Shown piece by piece: positions 33,216-42,524 of a DNA stretch of 64,000 nucleotides. A program made the position numbers and the translations under genes. This DNA comes from Pseudoalteromonas rubra. GTDB taxonomy: Bacteria; Pseudomonadota; Gammaproteobacteria; Enterobacterales; Alteromonadaceae. Within the stretch, counting starts at the first letter, position 1. The number at the start of each line of letters is the position of its first letter. The notes below the pieces were generated by a model, which was given only the letters and a program-made list of their open reading frames with translations, was not told where the DNA came from and ran no database searches. Location of the stretch: assembly GCF_005886805.2 (NCBI RefSeq), contig NZ_CP045429.1:1830501-1894500 (forward strand), written 5' to 3'.

Positions 33216-34949
33216 GTGGACGCGTTAGGAAGTTTTCTGGATAGTCTGGATGCCTTGTTGGGGGGCTCCTGGTGGTTCCCTTATGTATTACTTGGGGTGG
33301 GTTTATTTTTTACACTGTACTTAAAATTCCCACAGATCCGTTATTTCAAGCATGCGTGCAAAATTGTGACGGGTAAATACGACAAGAAAGGACAGGAGGG
33401 GGACACCACGCATTTCCAGGCGTTGTCCACGGCCCTGTCAGGCACGGTAGGTACCGGTAATATCGGTGGTGTTGCACTGGCCATTTCAATTGGTGGTCCG
33501 GCAGCTTTATTCTGGATGTGGATGACCGCATTTTTCGGTATGACGACTAAGTTCGTTGAGGTAACCTTATCTCACAAATACCGTACTAAAGCAGAAGATG
33601 GCACTATGGCTGGTGGTCCCATGTACTATATGGATCGTCGCCTGAATATGAAGTGGCTTGCTGTATTGTTTGCCATTGCGACGGTTATCAGCTCGTTCGG
33701 TACGGGCAGTTTGCCGCAGATCAATAACATCGCGCAGGGTATGGAGGCAACCTTTAACATCCAGCCTATGGTTACCGGTGCGGTACTGTCTATCCTACTT
33801 GCCCTGGTTATCCTGGGTGGTATTAAGCGTATTGCTGCGATTACCTCTCGGGTTGTGCCTTTAATGGCTGCTGTATACATTATCGGTGCACTGGCGGTTA
33901 TTCTTTATAACGCTGAAAACATCATCCCCTCTTTTTCTGCCGTGTTTGTTAATGCATTTAGTGGTTCGGCTGCGGTTGGTGGCTTCCTGGGTGCGTCTTT
34001 TGCCTATGCCTTTAACCGGGGTGTAAACCGTGGCTTATTCTCTAACGAAGCTGGTCAGGGGTCGGCACCGATTGCGCACGCCTCAGCCAAAGCTGATGAG
34101 CCAGTATCAGAGGGCATGGTGTCTATTTTGGAGCCTTTCATCGATACCATAGTGATCTGTACGCTGACAGGCTTGGTGATTTTGTCATCCGGTGTATGGA
34201 CAGAAAAATTCGAGACCACTTTTGAGCGTTCGTCAATGACGATAGTTCAGGGCAACTATGTTGAATCAAACGACAGCGACCGGGAAGAGTTGTACAAATA
34301 CCTCAATGGTATTGATGGTCACAGCGTTGAGGCCTACAACGGAAATATCCGAGTAGTCGAAGGGGTTGCTGTGAATAAAGACTTCACGGTGATCCATTCG
34401 CGCTCGATCGGTGAAGACATTCGTTTTGGCATCACCGATAAGCATCGTTACACAGGTACGGTTGAAGTCAACAAAGGCATGCTAGTTGATACCAGTATCA
34501 GTATTAAAGGTAAGTCTTTGGTGCACTCTGCTGAGCTTACAACGAAAGCGTTCACCCGTGGCTTCTTTGGTGATAGCGGTCAGTATATTGTTTCAATCGG
34601 TCTGTTGTTGTTTGCGTTTTCCACAGCGATCGCCTGGTCATACTATGGTGACCGAGCTATGACTTATCTGCTGGGCTCTCGTTCTGTTATGCCGTATAGG
34701 GTGTTCTATGTCGCGGGCTTTTTCTGGGCATCATTTGCTGATACTACATTGATCTGGAAGCTCGCAGCAGTTGGGATAGTAGTAATGACACTACCAAACT
34801 TGTTCGGGATTATGCTACTTCGTAAAGAAATGAAAGAGTCTATTGACGAGTACTGGGATAAGTTCGATAAAGAGCAACGTAGCTCGGAAGGAAATGTTGA
34901 GGTACAAAAAGACAATTCTATGCATTTCCAAAAAGACAAACCTGAATAA
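33216..34949 (+). CDS. Alanine/glycine:cation symporter (AGCS family) with extra soluble insert
   Basis: A 577-residue integral membrane protein starting at GTG 33216 behind GAAAGAGGAAG. Family signatures are present: [39 protein letters not shown], and [24 protein letters not shown]. These carriers take up D/L-alanine or glycine with Na+ or H+. Unusually, a hydrophilic stretch of about 125 residues (about 330-455) lies between two membrane helices ([13 protein letters not shown]...; [16 protein letters not shown]), making the protein longer than the usual 450-500. The insert is beta-rich and probably forms an extra soluble domain. A strong terminator follows. Confidence 0.92.
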   Translation: MDALGSFLDSLDALLGGSWWFPYVLLGVGLFFTLYLKFPQIRYFKHACKIVTGKYDKKGQEGDTTHFQALSTALSGTVGTGNIGGVALAISIGGPAALFWMWMTAFFGMTTKFVEVTLSHKYRTKAEDGTMAGGPMYYMDRRLNMKWLAVLFAIATVISSFGTGSLPQINNIAQGMEATFNIQPMVTGAVLSILLALVILGGIKRIAAITSRVVPLMAAVYIIGALAVILYNAENIIPSFSAVFVNAFSGSAAVGGFLGASFAYAFNRGVNRGLFSNEAGQGSAPIAHASAKADEPVSEGMVSILEPFIDTIVICTLTGLVILSSGVWTEKFETTFERSSMTIVQGNYVESNDSDREELYKYLNGIDGHSVEAYNGNIRVVEGVAVNKDFTVIHSRSIGEDIRFGITDKHRYTGTVEVNKGMLVDTSISIKGKSLVHSAELTTKAFTRGFFGDSGQYIVSIGLLLFAFSTAIAWSYYGDRAMTYLLGSRSVMPYRVFYVAGFFWASFADTTLIWKLAAVGIVVMTLPNLFGIMLLRKEMKESIDEYWDKFDKEQRSSEGNVEVQKDNSMHFQKDKPE

Positions 34950-34963
34950 ACCAAGTAGAATAG

Positions 34964-34988
34964 GGCGCCACATGGCGCCTTATTTTTT
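34964..34988 (+). terminator. Terminator after AGCS symporter gene
   Basis: GGCGCC / GGCGCC stem with a 4-nt loop, followed by TTATTTTTT. Confidence 0.88.
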
Positions 34989-35151
34989 GGTCTTACTCTT
35001 TTAGAAGCAGTCATACCTTTTTGCGCTTATTTGTTGCTTGATATGCCAGCAGGCCTTTTGTTCAATCAAGATGACACTAAGCACACTGGGTTCAGCACTC
35101 TAAAGGTGACCGGCGTGTAAATGCTAGTTTTTCGTTAGGAGTCACTCGAGT

Positions 35152-35478
35152 ATGGCGATTGCCCAATGCCCCAGTTGTAACAAGCCCATTTCTTCTATGC
35201 ACAAAACCTGCCCACACTGTGATTTTGATCTTGCGAATATGGATGAAGAGTCTTTGCACAGAGAAACAGTTCGCAGGCGAATTAAGAAACAGCAGACCAT
35301 CATGAATTATTCATTTCTGGCACTGATTTTGTTTCTGGGTGGGTTTTTATACTTATATTGGCAGCAGCCGGTAGAAGGGACATTAGAAATGCTGGCGGCC
35401 AAGAGCGCAATTGGCGTAGGCTTGGTTTGGTATTTGGTTAATCGGGTGATTTTAGTCGTACTGAAAAAGAAAAAGTGA
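35152..35478 (+). CDS. Zinc-ribbon membrane protein
   Basis: A 108-residue protein. Two CxxC knuckles open it (CPSCNKPISSMHKTCPHCDFD), forming a zinc ribbon. A basic helix follows (RRRIKKQQTIM), then two membrane helices (YSFLALILFLGGFLYLYW and AIGVGLVWYLVNRVILVVL). It precedes yeaC with a 4-nt stop overlap region and probably shares its transcript. Function unknown. Confidence 0.75.
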   Translation: MAIAQCPSCNKPISSMHKTCPHCDFDLANMDEESLHRETVRRRIKKQQTIMNYSFLALILFLGGFLYLYWQQPVEGTLEMLAAKSAIGVGLVWYLVNRVILVVLKKKK

Positions 35479-35480
35479 AC

Positions 35481-35762
35481 ATGAATATAGACAGTTTAGT
35501 TAAAAATATTACTCCGGAACTTTATGAGCGATTGCAGTATGGCGCCGCGACTGGACGCTGGCCGGATGGCACACCACTGAGTGACGCACAAAAAGAACAA
35601 ACCGTTCAGTTGGTCATGTTATATCAGGCAAAAGTCGCGAACAGCACTGAGCAGTTCACCATCAACAAAGAAGGTGAAATGGTGCAAAAGTCAAAACGTG
35701 AGTTACAACAAGAATTTAAAGCAGAAAATGAAATAGCCAGGTTTAGTGAAAATGATCTTTAA
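35481..35762 (+). CDS. yeaC: YeaC family protein (DUF1315)
   Basis: A 93-residue product from the ATG at 35481 (MNIDSLVKNITPELYERL), two bases after the previous stop; a GTG at 35475 overlaps that stop. The DUF1315 core is plain: LQYGAATGRWPDGTPLSDAQ. Cytosolic, function unknown. Its end overlaps the start of the DUF349 gene by 11 nt, so the three genes from 35152 form an operon. Confidence 0.88.
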   Translation: MNIDSLVKNITPELYERLQYGAATGRWPDGTPLSDAQKEQTVQLVMLYQAKVANSTEQFTINKEGEMVQKSKRELQQEFKAENEIARFSENDL

Positions 35763-38436
35763 AAACCTTTTTACCCCTAAATGGAAGCACCCGAAAACAC
35801 AGGTGCGATTAGCCGCAATCGATAAACTGGACATGAGCAAAGACGCTGAGGTGTTACAGACCTTGGCACTTGAAGATGACTCAAGTCAGATCAGAAAAAA
35901 AGTGCTGGATAAAATCAATGATTTGAGTCTTTGGTGGAAGGTGTATAAGCAAGACCAGGAGTTGAAAGAACTGGCCGAGCAGCATATCTCTCAGGCAGTT
36001 TTATCCGGTTCACAGTCGCTGAGCAAGGCAATTCGTGATGAGTACATCGATCGTTACGCACCGGCAAAAACGCTGGAAAAGGTGGCTTTTAGTGATATTG
36101 CGAACGAGCAAAAAGCCAAGTTATTAAAGCGTCTTGCCAATGCCAAGCTGATTGAAAAGGCATTTAAAGAAGGCAACGAGGCACTCCAGAGCCTGTTATT
36201 GCCTTTGATCGCTCAGTATCAGCTAGAAAAAACCGTGCTAAAAGCCGCTAAGGGTGAGGCTCTTACTGCGCTTGAGCAGACCCTGGAACAACAGCGACTG
36301 AGCCAGGTTATGCCAGAGCAGGTCGCTCAGGAAGCAAAACTGGTCTTGGCCAAGCTCAACGCATTGCGTGACAAACAGGACTACCAGGTGGTTGCTAATC
36401 AGTCTGATGTACTACTTGCGCAATGGCAGGCACTGGAAGTGCAGTGGCTAAGTGAAGAAGCCCAGCAGGTCAATCAGGAAAAATTCACCACTATCTCGGA
36501 AAAACTGGGTAAGCACCGTGACGCATTAAAGTTGGCGTTTGATCAAGCGCAGCAACAAGCTGAACAGGCTGCCAATAAAGCTAAAGCGATCGGTGAATTT
36601 GAGTCCGATTACCTGGCACTGGAGCAAGCTCTGTCAAGCGCCGTTGATGCCTTGAACTTGTCTGCTCAAGAAGCTTTAAAAGCACAGTTATCGCAGCTTC
36701 AGAGCCGCTTAGAGGCCTCTCCTTATCAAGCTGATGCTCCGCTTCAGAGTCTACTTGGAAAGTTACGTGCATGTGCCAGACAACTTGAGAGTTTGCCTGA
36801 ACTTGTCAGTGCGAAAGCGCAATTCGATGATGCGCTGAAAGCGCTGGCCGAGATAGCTCCGAGTGAAGCGCTTGAGCAGTTGGATGCCACTATGGCGCAG
36901 CAAAAACAAGCCTACCAGCATGCTCAGACTCAGTTACGCCAGTTGCCGGGGGAGTTGAAAAAACAAGCTTCAGAGCAGCTTAAAGCTGTCAGTGGCCAAT
37001 TTAATCAGAGCATGAAACCTCTGGTTGATGGGCAGGAAAAGCATCTTAAGGAAGCGCGCAAGAAGGCAAGAGACGTACAGCGACTGTTGGATCAGGGTCG
37101 TTTTAATGTCGCGTTCGGCGTATTTAATGGTTTCATTGAGAGCTATGACTTGCTGAGCGAAGGATATAAACAGCAACTGGCCAAACAGCATACGACTTTG
37201 AGTGAAGCGCTCGAAGAGCTTAAGGACTGGCAAAAATATGCGTCTCAGCCGAAGCGCGCTGAGTTGCTGCAACAGTTGGATGACATGCTCACAGAGCAAG
37301 AGATTGACCCTAAATCTCGTGCAGCGCAGGTAAAGTTATTACGCGTACGCTGGAATGAGCTGGGACGTGTAGAAAGCGATCAAGAAAAAGCGCAGGCTGC
37401 TCAGTTTGATGAGAAAATTGAGCTGCTATTTGCCCCGTGTCGTGCTTATTTTGCAGAGCAAGATGCACAGCGCAAAAAAGTCATCGAGCAGCGTGAGGCG
37501 CTGGTTGGTCAAATGACAGAGCTGATGAAGCAGGCGCAAACAGCAGAGCCTGATTGGCGCCAGGTTGAAAGCGCGTTTAACCGTATCAACAAGCAATGGC
37601 GTGGTGCAGGCAGCTTAGATGCAGCGACTTATCAGGCACTTAATACGCGTTATCGTCAAGCCTATACTCAGGTCAATGAGCTGTTAAAATCTCGCCACCA
37701 GGCCAATGCTCAGCTGAAGCAACAACTGGTGACAGAAGCACAGGCTCAACTTGAGTTGGAAGATGTCATGCAAGCTTGTGACACCTTGAAAAGCTTGCAA
37801 AAGCGCTGGCAGGAAATTGGCTTTGCTGGCACCAAGCAGGAACACACATTGTGGCAGGAGTTCAGAAAACACAATGATGCCGTGTTTGATAAACGTCAGG
37901 CGCAGCAAAATGCTGAGCGTGAACAAGCTCAGGCACAAGAAGCGCAGCAGCGTCAGTTATTGAGTGAGTTAGACAGTCAAATGATCGATGCTAAGACGCA
38001 GTCAGAGCTGCTGAGTGTAAAAGAAGCCATCATTGCAACAGACGTGCTTGGTCCACTGAGAAAAACCAAACAGCAGCTTCTGGAGCAGGTAGAAGCCAAA
38101 TTAAATGAACTTTTCTCAGCTCAGAGTCGTGAAAAGTTCAATGAACTGGTAGAAGCTGTGCGTGCGGGTGAGAGACCATCGGATAACTGGTTAAGGGGCA
38201 ATGACTCAGGGCTGTCTGCTGAGCAGTTGTTGCTGCGCCTTGAAATCATGACCAATAATGAGTCCCCGGACTCTTGTGCAAAGGCACGAATGACAGAGCA
38301 GGTTGCTTTGTTAGAAGCCAAGCTACAAGGTGGTGCTCAGTCGCTTGAGTATTATCTGACTTGTTACCTGTCACAGGTAGTCAGTGACAATGAGCAGGTT
38401 GAGCAGGCGCGCTTAATTAAGGTGTTAACCGCGTAA
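35752..38436 (+). CDS. DUF349 coiled-coil protein
   Basis: An 894-residue protein starting at 35752 (MIFKNLFTPKWKHP, a typical DUF349 family N-terminus). The sequence is nearly all helical and rich in Gln, Ala, Glu and Lys, with repeated 60-80 residue modules containing W-x-E-L or W-x-x-I-G segments (RVRWNELGRVES, NKQWRGAGSLD, QKRWQEIGFAG). No signal or membrane helix. Such proteins are widespread in gammaproteobacteria with no firm function. Its transcription terminator was split by the IS element that follows, a direct consequence worth noting. Confidence 0.88.
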   Translation: MIFKNLFTPKWKHPKTQVRLAAIDKLDMSKDAEVLQTLALEDDSSQIRKKVLDKINDLSLWWKVYKQDQELKELAEQHISQAVLSGSQSLSKAIRDEYIDRYAPAKTLEKVAFSDIANEQKAKLLKRLANAKLIEKAFKEGNEALQSLLLPLIAQYQLEKTVLKAAKGEALTALEQTLEQQRLSQVMPEQVAQEAKLVLAKLNALRDKQDYQVVANQSDVLLAQWQALEVQWLSEEAQQVNQEKFTTISEKLGKHRDALKLAFDQAQQQAEQAANKAKAIGEFESDYLALEQALSSAVDALNLSAQEALKAQLSQLQSRLEASPYQADAPLQSLLGKLRACARQLESLPELVSAKAQFDDALKALAEIAPSEALEQLDATMAQQKQAYQHAQTQLRQLPGELKKQASEQLKAVSGQFNQSMKPLVDGQEKHLKEARKKARDVQRLLDQGRFNVAFGVFNGFIESYDLLSEGYKQQLAKQHTTLSEALEELKDWQKYASQPKRAELLQQLDDMLTEQEIDPKSRAAQVKLLRVRWNELGRVESDQEKAQAAQFDEKIELLFAPCRAYFAEQDAQRKKVIEQREALVGQMTELMKQAQTAEPDWRQVESAFNRINKQWRGAGSLDAATYQALNTRYRQAYTQVNELLKSRHQANAQLKQQLVTEAQAQLELEDVMQACDTLKSLQKRWQEIGFAGTKQEHTLWQEFRKHNDAVFDKRQAQQNAEREQAQAQEAQQRQLLSELDSQMIDAKTQSELLSVKEAIIATDVLGPLRKTKQQLLEQVEAKLNELFSAQSREKFNELVEAVRAGERPSDNWLRGNDSGLSAEQLLLRLEIMTNNESPDSCAKARMTEQVALLEAKLQGGAQSLEYYLTCYLSQVVSDNEQVEQARLIKVLTA

Positions 38437-38446
38437 TTGAACAGAT

Positions 38447-38463
38447 AAAAAAAAGCGCCGCTA
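38447..38463 (+). terminator. Left arm of the DUF349 terminator, split by the IS element
   Basis: The run of eight A plus GCGCC and the loop GCTA are here; the matching arm GGCGCTTTTTTT resumes at 39903-39914. Joining the two gives a perfect stem (AAAAAAAGCGCC / GGCGCTTTTTTT) with loop GCTA. The intact ancestral terminator was interrupted in its loop. Confidence 0.8.
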
Positions 38464-38523
38464 GGCTAATGCCGATCAGTTAAGAATTAAATAGATCAGT
38501 TGACCGATCTTTTAAAGGCTTCA

Positions 38524-38557
38524 AAATCCAATATCATTTCTGATATTGGATTTTTTT
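38524..38557 (+). terminator. Terminator inside the IS element, just before the transposase start
   Basis: A 13-bp perfect stem (AAATCCAATATCA / TGATATTGGATTT) with a TTTC loop and T-tract, ending at the transposase start codon. It should block transcripts entering from DUF349, shielding the transposase from outside promoters, and it may also now end the DUF349 transcript. Confidence 0.85.
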
Positions 38558-39886
38558 ATGTCTTTAGAACAAGCCTTTTGCAGTGCGTTTGAGCAACTGC
38601 CCGAAAGTGTTACCTTTGAAAAGCTTAATCACTTTCTGGATGCAGAAATACTGGAGCAAGCCTTTCAACGCGCTGGCGTTGCAACTATCAGAAAACGCAG
38701 ACTTCCACTTGAGGCTGTGATGTGGACTGTGATTGGTATGAGCTTCTTTCGCCAACAGTCAGTTTGGGATTTAGCTTCCCACATGGAAATTGCTCTGCCT
38801 GGAGATAACAAATTAATCGCCCCAAGCGCACTTGTTCAGGGGAGGCGAAGACTCGGTAAAGACAGTGTCAAAAATGCCTTTGAAATGATGGCTGCGCACT
38901 ATTATCAGCAAGCAAACTTTGAAACTTGGTGCGGGTTAAACCTTCTGGCCGTCGACGGTGTTACTTGGCGAGCTCAAGACACGCCTGAAAATCGTGAACG
39001 TTTTGGTTCCCCCAGCAATCAGCATGGTGAAACCGCTTTTCCCCAAATTCGGATGGTGTGTCATATGGAGCTGACCAGCCATCAACTTATCAGCAGTGCG
39101 TTCAGCGGATATAAAACCAATGAAATGAAGCTGGCAGACAAATTAGTTGGCACCACGCCAGACCACAGCCTCACGATGTTCGATAAAGGGTTCTACTCAC
39201 TAAACCTACTCCACCAATGGCAAACACATGGCACGCAGAGGCACTGGTTAATACCGGTTAAGAAAGGGCTTCAGTTTGAAGTGATTAAATCTAATGGTCG
39301 CTTAGACAAGTTGGTGCGCTTGAAAACAACTCCACAATCTCATAAGCAATCACCTGATTTACCTGCTTATGTAGAAGCTCGGCTAGTGACGAAGAAAATT
39401 AAAAACAAAGAATATCAAATACTCACATCGATGATAGATGCACAGAGGTTTCCTGGAGAAGAAATAGTTGAGCTTTACAGCCACCGCTGGGAAATAGAAT
39501 TGGGTTATAGAGAAATCAAGCAGACACTTTTAAACAATGAATATACGCTAAGAAGCAAAAAATCAGATATGGTTGAGCAAGAGCTGTGGGGCTTACTCCT
39601 GGGGTACAACTTGCTGCGTCAGGTGATGACTCAAGCGGCATCTCGTAAAGGAATATGGGCCAACCAATTAAGCTTTAGTAATTGCGCCAACGCGATATTA
39701 AGTTACTTAGGGCGACTCCCCCTCGCCAGCCCGGGAAACATCCCAAAACACTATGAGATGTTAATACAAACATTGGGTCACTTTGAGCTGCCGACACGAC
39801 GAGAAGATCGGGTCTATCCTCGAGCCATAAAACCAAAGCCAAGTAAGTACCCAGCTAGAAAAAACAATGCCAGTCAGCTTAACTGA
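38558..39886 (+). CDS. IS4-family transposase
   Basis: A 442-residue DDE transposase starting at the ATG right after the internal terminator ([11 protein letters not shown]). The catalytic residues are visible: first Asp in [17 protein letters not shown], second Asp in TMFDKGFYS, and Glu in [19 protein letters not shown]. That last segment fits the IS4 signature Y-x2-R-x3-E-x6-K exactly. The N-terminal 100 residues form the helical DNA-binding part. There are no frameshifts or stops, so it is probably functional. Confidence 0.95.
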   Translation: MSLEQAFCSAFEQLPESVTFEKLNHFLDAEILEQAFQRAGVATIRKRRLPLEAVMWTVIGMSFFRQQSVWDLASHMEIALPGDNKLIAPSALVQGRRRLGKDSVKNAFEMMAAHYYQQANFETWCGLNLLAVDGVTWRAQDTPENRERFGSPSNQHGETAFPQIRMVCHMELTSHQLISSAFSGYKTNEMKLADKLVGTTPDHSLTMFDKGFYSLNLLHQWQTHGTQRHWLIPVKKGLQFEVIKSNGRLDKLVRLKTTPQSHKQSPDLPAYVEARLVTKKIKNKEYQILTSMIDAQRFPGEEIVELYSHRWEIELGYREIKQTLLNNEYTLRSKKSDMVEQELWGLLLGYNLLRQVMTQAASRKGIWANQLSFSNCANAILSYLGRLPLASPGNIPKHYEMLIQTLGHFELPTRREDRVYPRAIKPKPSKYPARKNNASQLN

Positions 39887-39934
39887 TCGGCATTAGCCGC
39901 TAGGCGCTTTTTTTATTTCTGAACCACACCAACA

Positions 39935-40831
39935 TCAGTGAAACAATTGCTGAAGCGCTTCATCCAAGTTGGGGTAGCGAAAACGGTAATTTGCTTTAAG
40001 TGCCCGGCGGGGTAGTACGCGCTGTCCGTATATTAGTAACTCAGACATTTCACCAAACAGTGCCTTGAGCACGAATTCTGGCATAGTAAACATGGCTGGA
40101 CGTCTTAAAGTGATGGCCAGGCGTTCGGCAAACTCTTTGTTAGATACCGGGGCTGGCGCAGTTGCATTAAACACTCCGGATAGATCCTGATGTTTAATCA
40201 AAAATAAAATGAGCTGCACTATATCGTCAATATGGATCCAGGACATCATTTGTTCACCGCTGGCCATGGGTCCACCCATACCAAACCTAAAGGCAGGCAG
40301 CATTTTCTTCAGCGCACCGCCGTGCCTAGATAGCACCACTCCGGTTCTGATTATACAAACGCGGGTGGCTTCATTGTGGGCTGAGTTAGCCTTTGCTTCC
40401 CAGTCTTTGCACAATTGATGACTAAACTCCGGATAGGGGTCGTCGAAGTCTTCGCCCACCTTAACCGTTGCCGGCTGTCTGCCGTAGTAGCCAATGGCAC
40501 TGCCTGAAATAAAGGTATGCGGTGGCGTGTCGCAATTGCGGATCCGCGCGCTGAGCGCTTCGGTAAGCAAAATGCGGCTGTCCATGATCCGGGCTTTTTG
40601 TTGCTCAGTCCAACGTTTGTCAGCAATGGGTTCACCTGCCAGGTTGATAACCACATCCAGTTCATTGAAGTTGACCAAGTCTAGATCGTCAACGAGTTCA
40701 ATTTTGCTGTCCAGCAAGCGCCGGGCTTTGGCAATATTGCGTGTCAATGCAATGATTTTATGTTTATTGAATAGAAACTTGCACAACTCTGACCCGATAA
40801 GCCCGGTGGCACCTGTAATTAATACCTTCAT
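39935..40831 (-). CDS. yfcH: TIGR01777 family nucleoside-diphosphate-sugar epimerase-like protein (YfcH)
   Basis: A 298-residue SDR-fold protein. The dinucleotide motif is MKVLITGATGLIGSELCKFL; VVINLAGEPIADKRW is the family signature, with SGSAIGYYG in place of the usual SDR active-site Tyr region. A C-terminal DUF1731 segment follows (MPEFVLKALFGEMSELLIYGQRVLPRR). E. coli YfcH and SulA-type homologues lie here. The substrate is unknown. It reads leftward into the IS-side region. Confidence 0.9.
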   Translation of the reverse strand: MKVLITGATGLIGSELCKFLFNKHKIIALTRNIAKARRLLDSKIELVDDLDLVNFNELDVVINLAGEPIADKRWTEQQKARIMDSRILLTEALSARIRNCDTPPHTFISGSAIGYYGRQPATVKVGEDFDDPYPEFSHQLCKDWEAKANSAHNEATRVCIIRTGVVLSRHGGALKKMLPAFRFGMGGPMASGEQMMSWIHIDDIVQLILFLIKHQDLSGVFNATAPAPVSNKEFAERLAITLRRPAMFTMPEFVLKALFGEMSELLIYGQRVLPRRALKANYRFRYPNLDEALQQLFH

Positions 40832-41034
40832 GTATAGTCCATTTTAATATTTTAGTGTTTATACTCAGCGTATTGCATTGTCGATCAATTTGTTAGTTCT
40901 TCGTGCTTTGATGCAAATTTCCGTTACAATGAAGTCGCCGGGCAATAATTAAATTAATGCGCTTATGGCAGCGACCCGGTGCCATCCCCCCGCTTTTATA
41001 ATGGGGTTTTGCAAAGTTAATGTAAGGAAAAGTC

Positions 41035-42069
41035 GTGTCTTCATTGTCTGGGATCACTAAAAGCTTAGTCGTTATTGCGTCATTGTTCATTGTTTTAGCC
41101 GGAATAAAACTGGCTAACGACATCGTTGTCCCTTTTGTTTTAGCAGCTTTTATCGCCATTATATGTAATCCACTTCTGAAGTTTTTTGCCAATTATCGTA
41201 TTCCTAAAGGGCTGGCAATTGTCTTGATCATCATGATGGTCATGCTGATGGGTATGAGCCTGACAGGCTTGGTCGGCCAATCGTTAAATGACTTTTCGAG
41301 TCAATTACCGCAATACAGGGAAGCGTTGCGAAGCAAGTTTATCTGGTTTGTTGATATGGCGGCCCAATATAATATCTTAATTGATAAACAACAGCTTATT
41401 GCGTTGTTTGACCCTGGTAAGATGATTGATGTGGCGACCAATATGCTGGCGGGGTTTGGCGGCGTGATGGCCAACATCTTTCTGATCCTGCTGACCGTGG
41501 TATTTATGCTTTTTGAAGCGCCCATGATCAGCACCAAGGTGCACCTTGCACTAGATGACCCGGATATGAAAATGAAGCAGATTGATCGCTTTTTGGACTC
41601 GATAAACAGCTATCTGGCTATTAAGACCTTGGTGTCATTGGCAACGGGGGTTCTTGCAGCGGTTTTTCTTTGGGTGCTGGATGTTGATTACTTTGTGCTC
41701 TGGGGTGTGTTTGCCTTTCTATTGAATTATATTCCCAATATAGGCTCAATTATTGCGGCGGTCCCTCCGGTGTTATTGGCGCTGGTGACACACAGCCCTA
41801 TGGTCAGCGCGATTGTGGCAGCAGGGTATATCAGTATTAATACCATTATGGGAAATATTGTCGAGCCGCGCTTTATGGGCCGAGGACTTGGCCTGAGTAC
41901 TTTGGTGGTGTTTTTGTCTTTAATCTTCTGGGGCTGGTTGTTGGGTACTGTGGGTATGCTGCTATCAGTGCCTTTAACTATGGTAGTTAAAATAGCCCTT
42001 GAAAACAGTGAAGATGGGCGTTGGCTTGCAACAATGCTAGGCGGTGAAGAGCAGCAAAATGCCAGATAA
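41035..42069 (+). CDS. AI-2E family transporter (PerM/YhhT/TqsA-like permease)
   Basis: A 344-residue membrane protein starting at GTG 41035 after AAGGAAAAG. Seven or eight helices are visible, two early ones framing NDIVVPFVLAAFIAIICNP. The family signature LNYIPNIGSIIAAVPPVLLALV is followed by VEPRFMGRGLGLSTLVVFLSLIFWGWLLG. Some members export the signal autoinducer-2, others act as Na+/H+ antiporters; the function here is not resolved by sequence. It is monocistronic and divergent from the yfcH-like gene. Confidence 0.9.
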   Translation: MSSLSGITKSLVVIASLFIVLAGIKLANDIVVPFVLAAFIAIICNPLLKFFANYRIPKGLAIVLIIMMVMLMGMSLTGLVGQSLNDFSSQLPQYREALRSKFIWFVDMAAQYNILIDKQQLIALFDPGKMIDVATNMLAGFGGVMANIFLILLTVVFMLFEAPMISTKVHLALDDPDMKMKQIDRFLDSINSYLAIKTLVSLATGVLAAVFLWVLDVDYFVLWGVFAFLLNYIPNIGSIIAAVPPVLLALVTHSPMVSAIVAAGYISINTIMGNIVEPRFMGRGLGLSTLVVFLSLIFWGWLLGTVGMLLSVPLTMVVKIALENSEDGRWLATMLGGEEQQNAR

Positions 42070-42098
42070 TAATCGTTATCTGGCATTCAGAAGCAGGC

Positions 42099-42524
42099 CT
42101 ACTGGATCATAAAGTCGGCCTGCAGCTCCTGTGTGTGTTGCTTGATAAACTCTATTTTACAGCGTTTGTATATCTTGGCTGCCATGGTAGCGTTAGGCAT
42201 TTGCTTTAAGTAGCGCCAGCGACAGGCGTCCTCCATGTATCTTTCCTGATTGATAAAGCTGCGCTGGATAATGGGCAGTAGTTGAGAGTTGCCGGTTTCT
42301 TTTTGCAGGTTTTCAGTGTCCATCACCAATTTAGTTACCCAGGTTTTTCTTTCACGTTCCAGCAACTCAATATTTCCATCCAGGCACATCAGGTAGCGCT
42401 TGGCTTTTTCAGGATGATCCGAATTGAGGTGCTCACATTGCTGTAAAGTCAGCCTGGCTGCTTGTGCAGACACGCTAAGCGTTAACAATGATAAGAAACA
42501 CAGTGTTTTATTGGTTCTGTTCAT
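42099..42524 (-). CDS. Exported small protein, LprI/DUF1311-like
   Basis: A 141-residue product with a signal peptide (MNRTNKTLCFLSLLTLSVSAQA, cut after AQA). The mature domain is helical with four Cys, and the block RSFINQERYMEDACRWRYL resembles the WxxYRDAEC motif of the lysozyme-inhibitor-LprI-like N-terminal (DUF1311) family. The family assignment is tentative. Its start overlaps the end of the histidine kinase gene, so it is co-transcribed with the two-component system. Confidence 0.6.
   Translation of the reverse strand: MNRTNKTLCFLSLLTLSVSAQAARLTLQQCEHLNSDHPEKAKRYLMCLDGNIELLERERKTWVTKLVMDTENLQKETGNSQLLPIIQRSFINQERYMEDACRWRYLKQMPNATMAAKIYKRCKIEFIKQHTQELQADFMIQ

Larger units (their letters stand above)
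38465..39897 (+). mobile_element. IS4-family insertion sequence, complete
   Basis: A 1433-bp element with perfect 20-bp terminal inverted repeats (38465-38484 GCTAATGCCGATCAGTTAAG and its complement at 39878-39897). It is flanked by the direct repeat CGCTAG (38459-38464 and 39898-39903), consistent with a 6-bp target duplication, or equally a 4-bp GCTA duplication if the ends are extended by one base. It carries one transposase gene and looks intact and recently inserted. It sits exactly in the loop of the DUF349 terminator. Confidence 0.93.
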
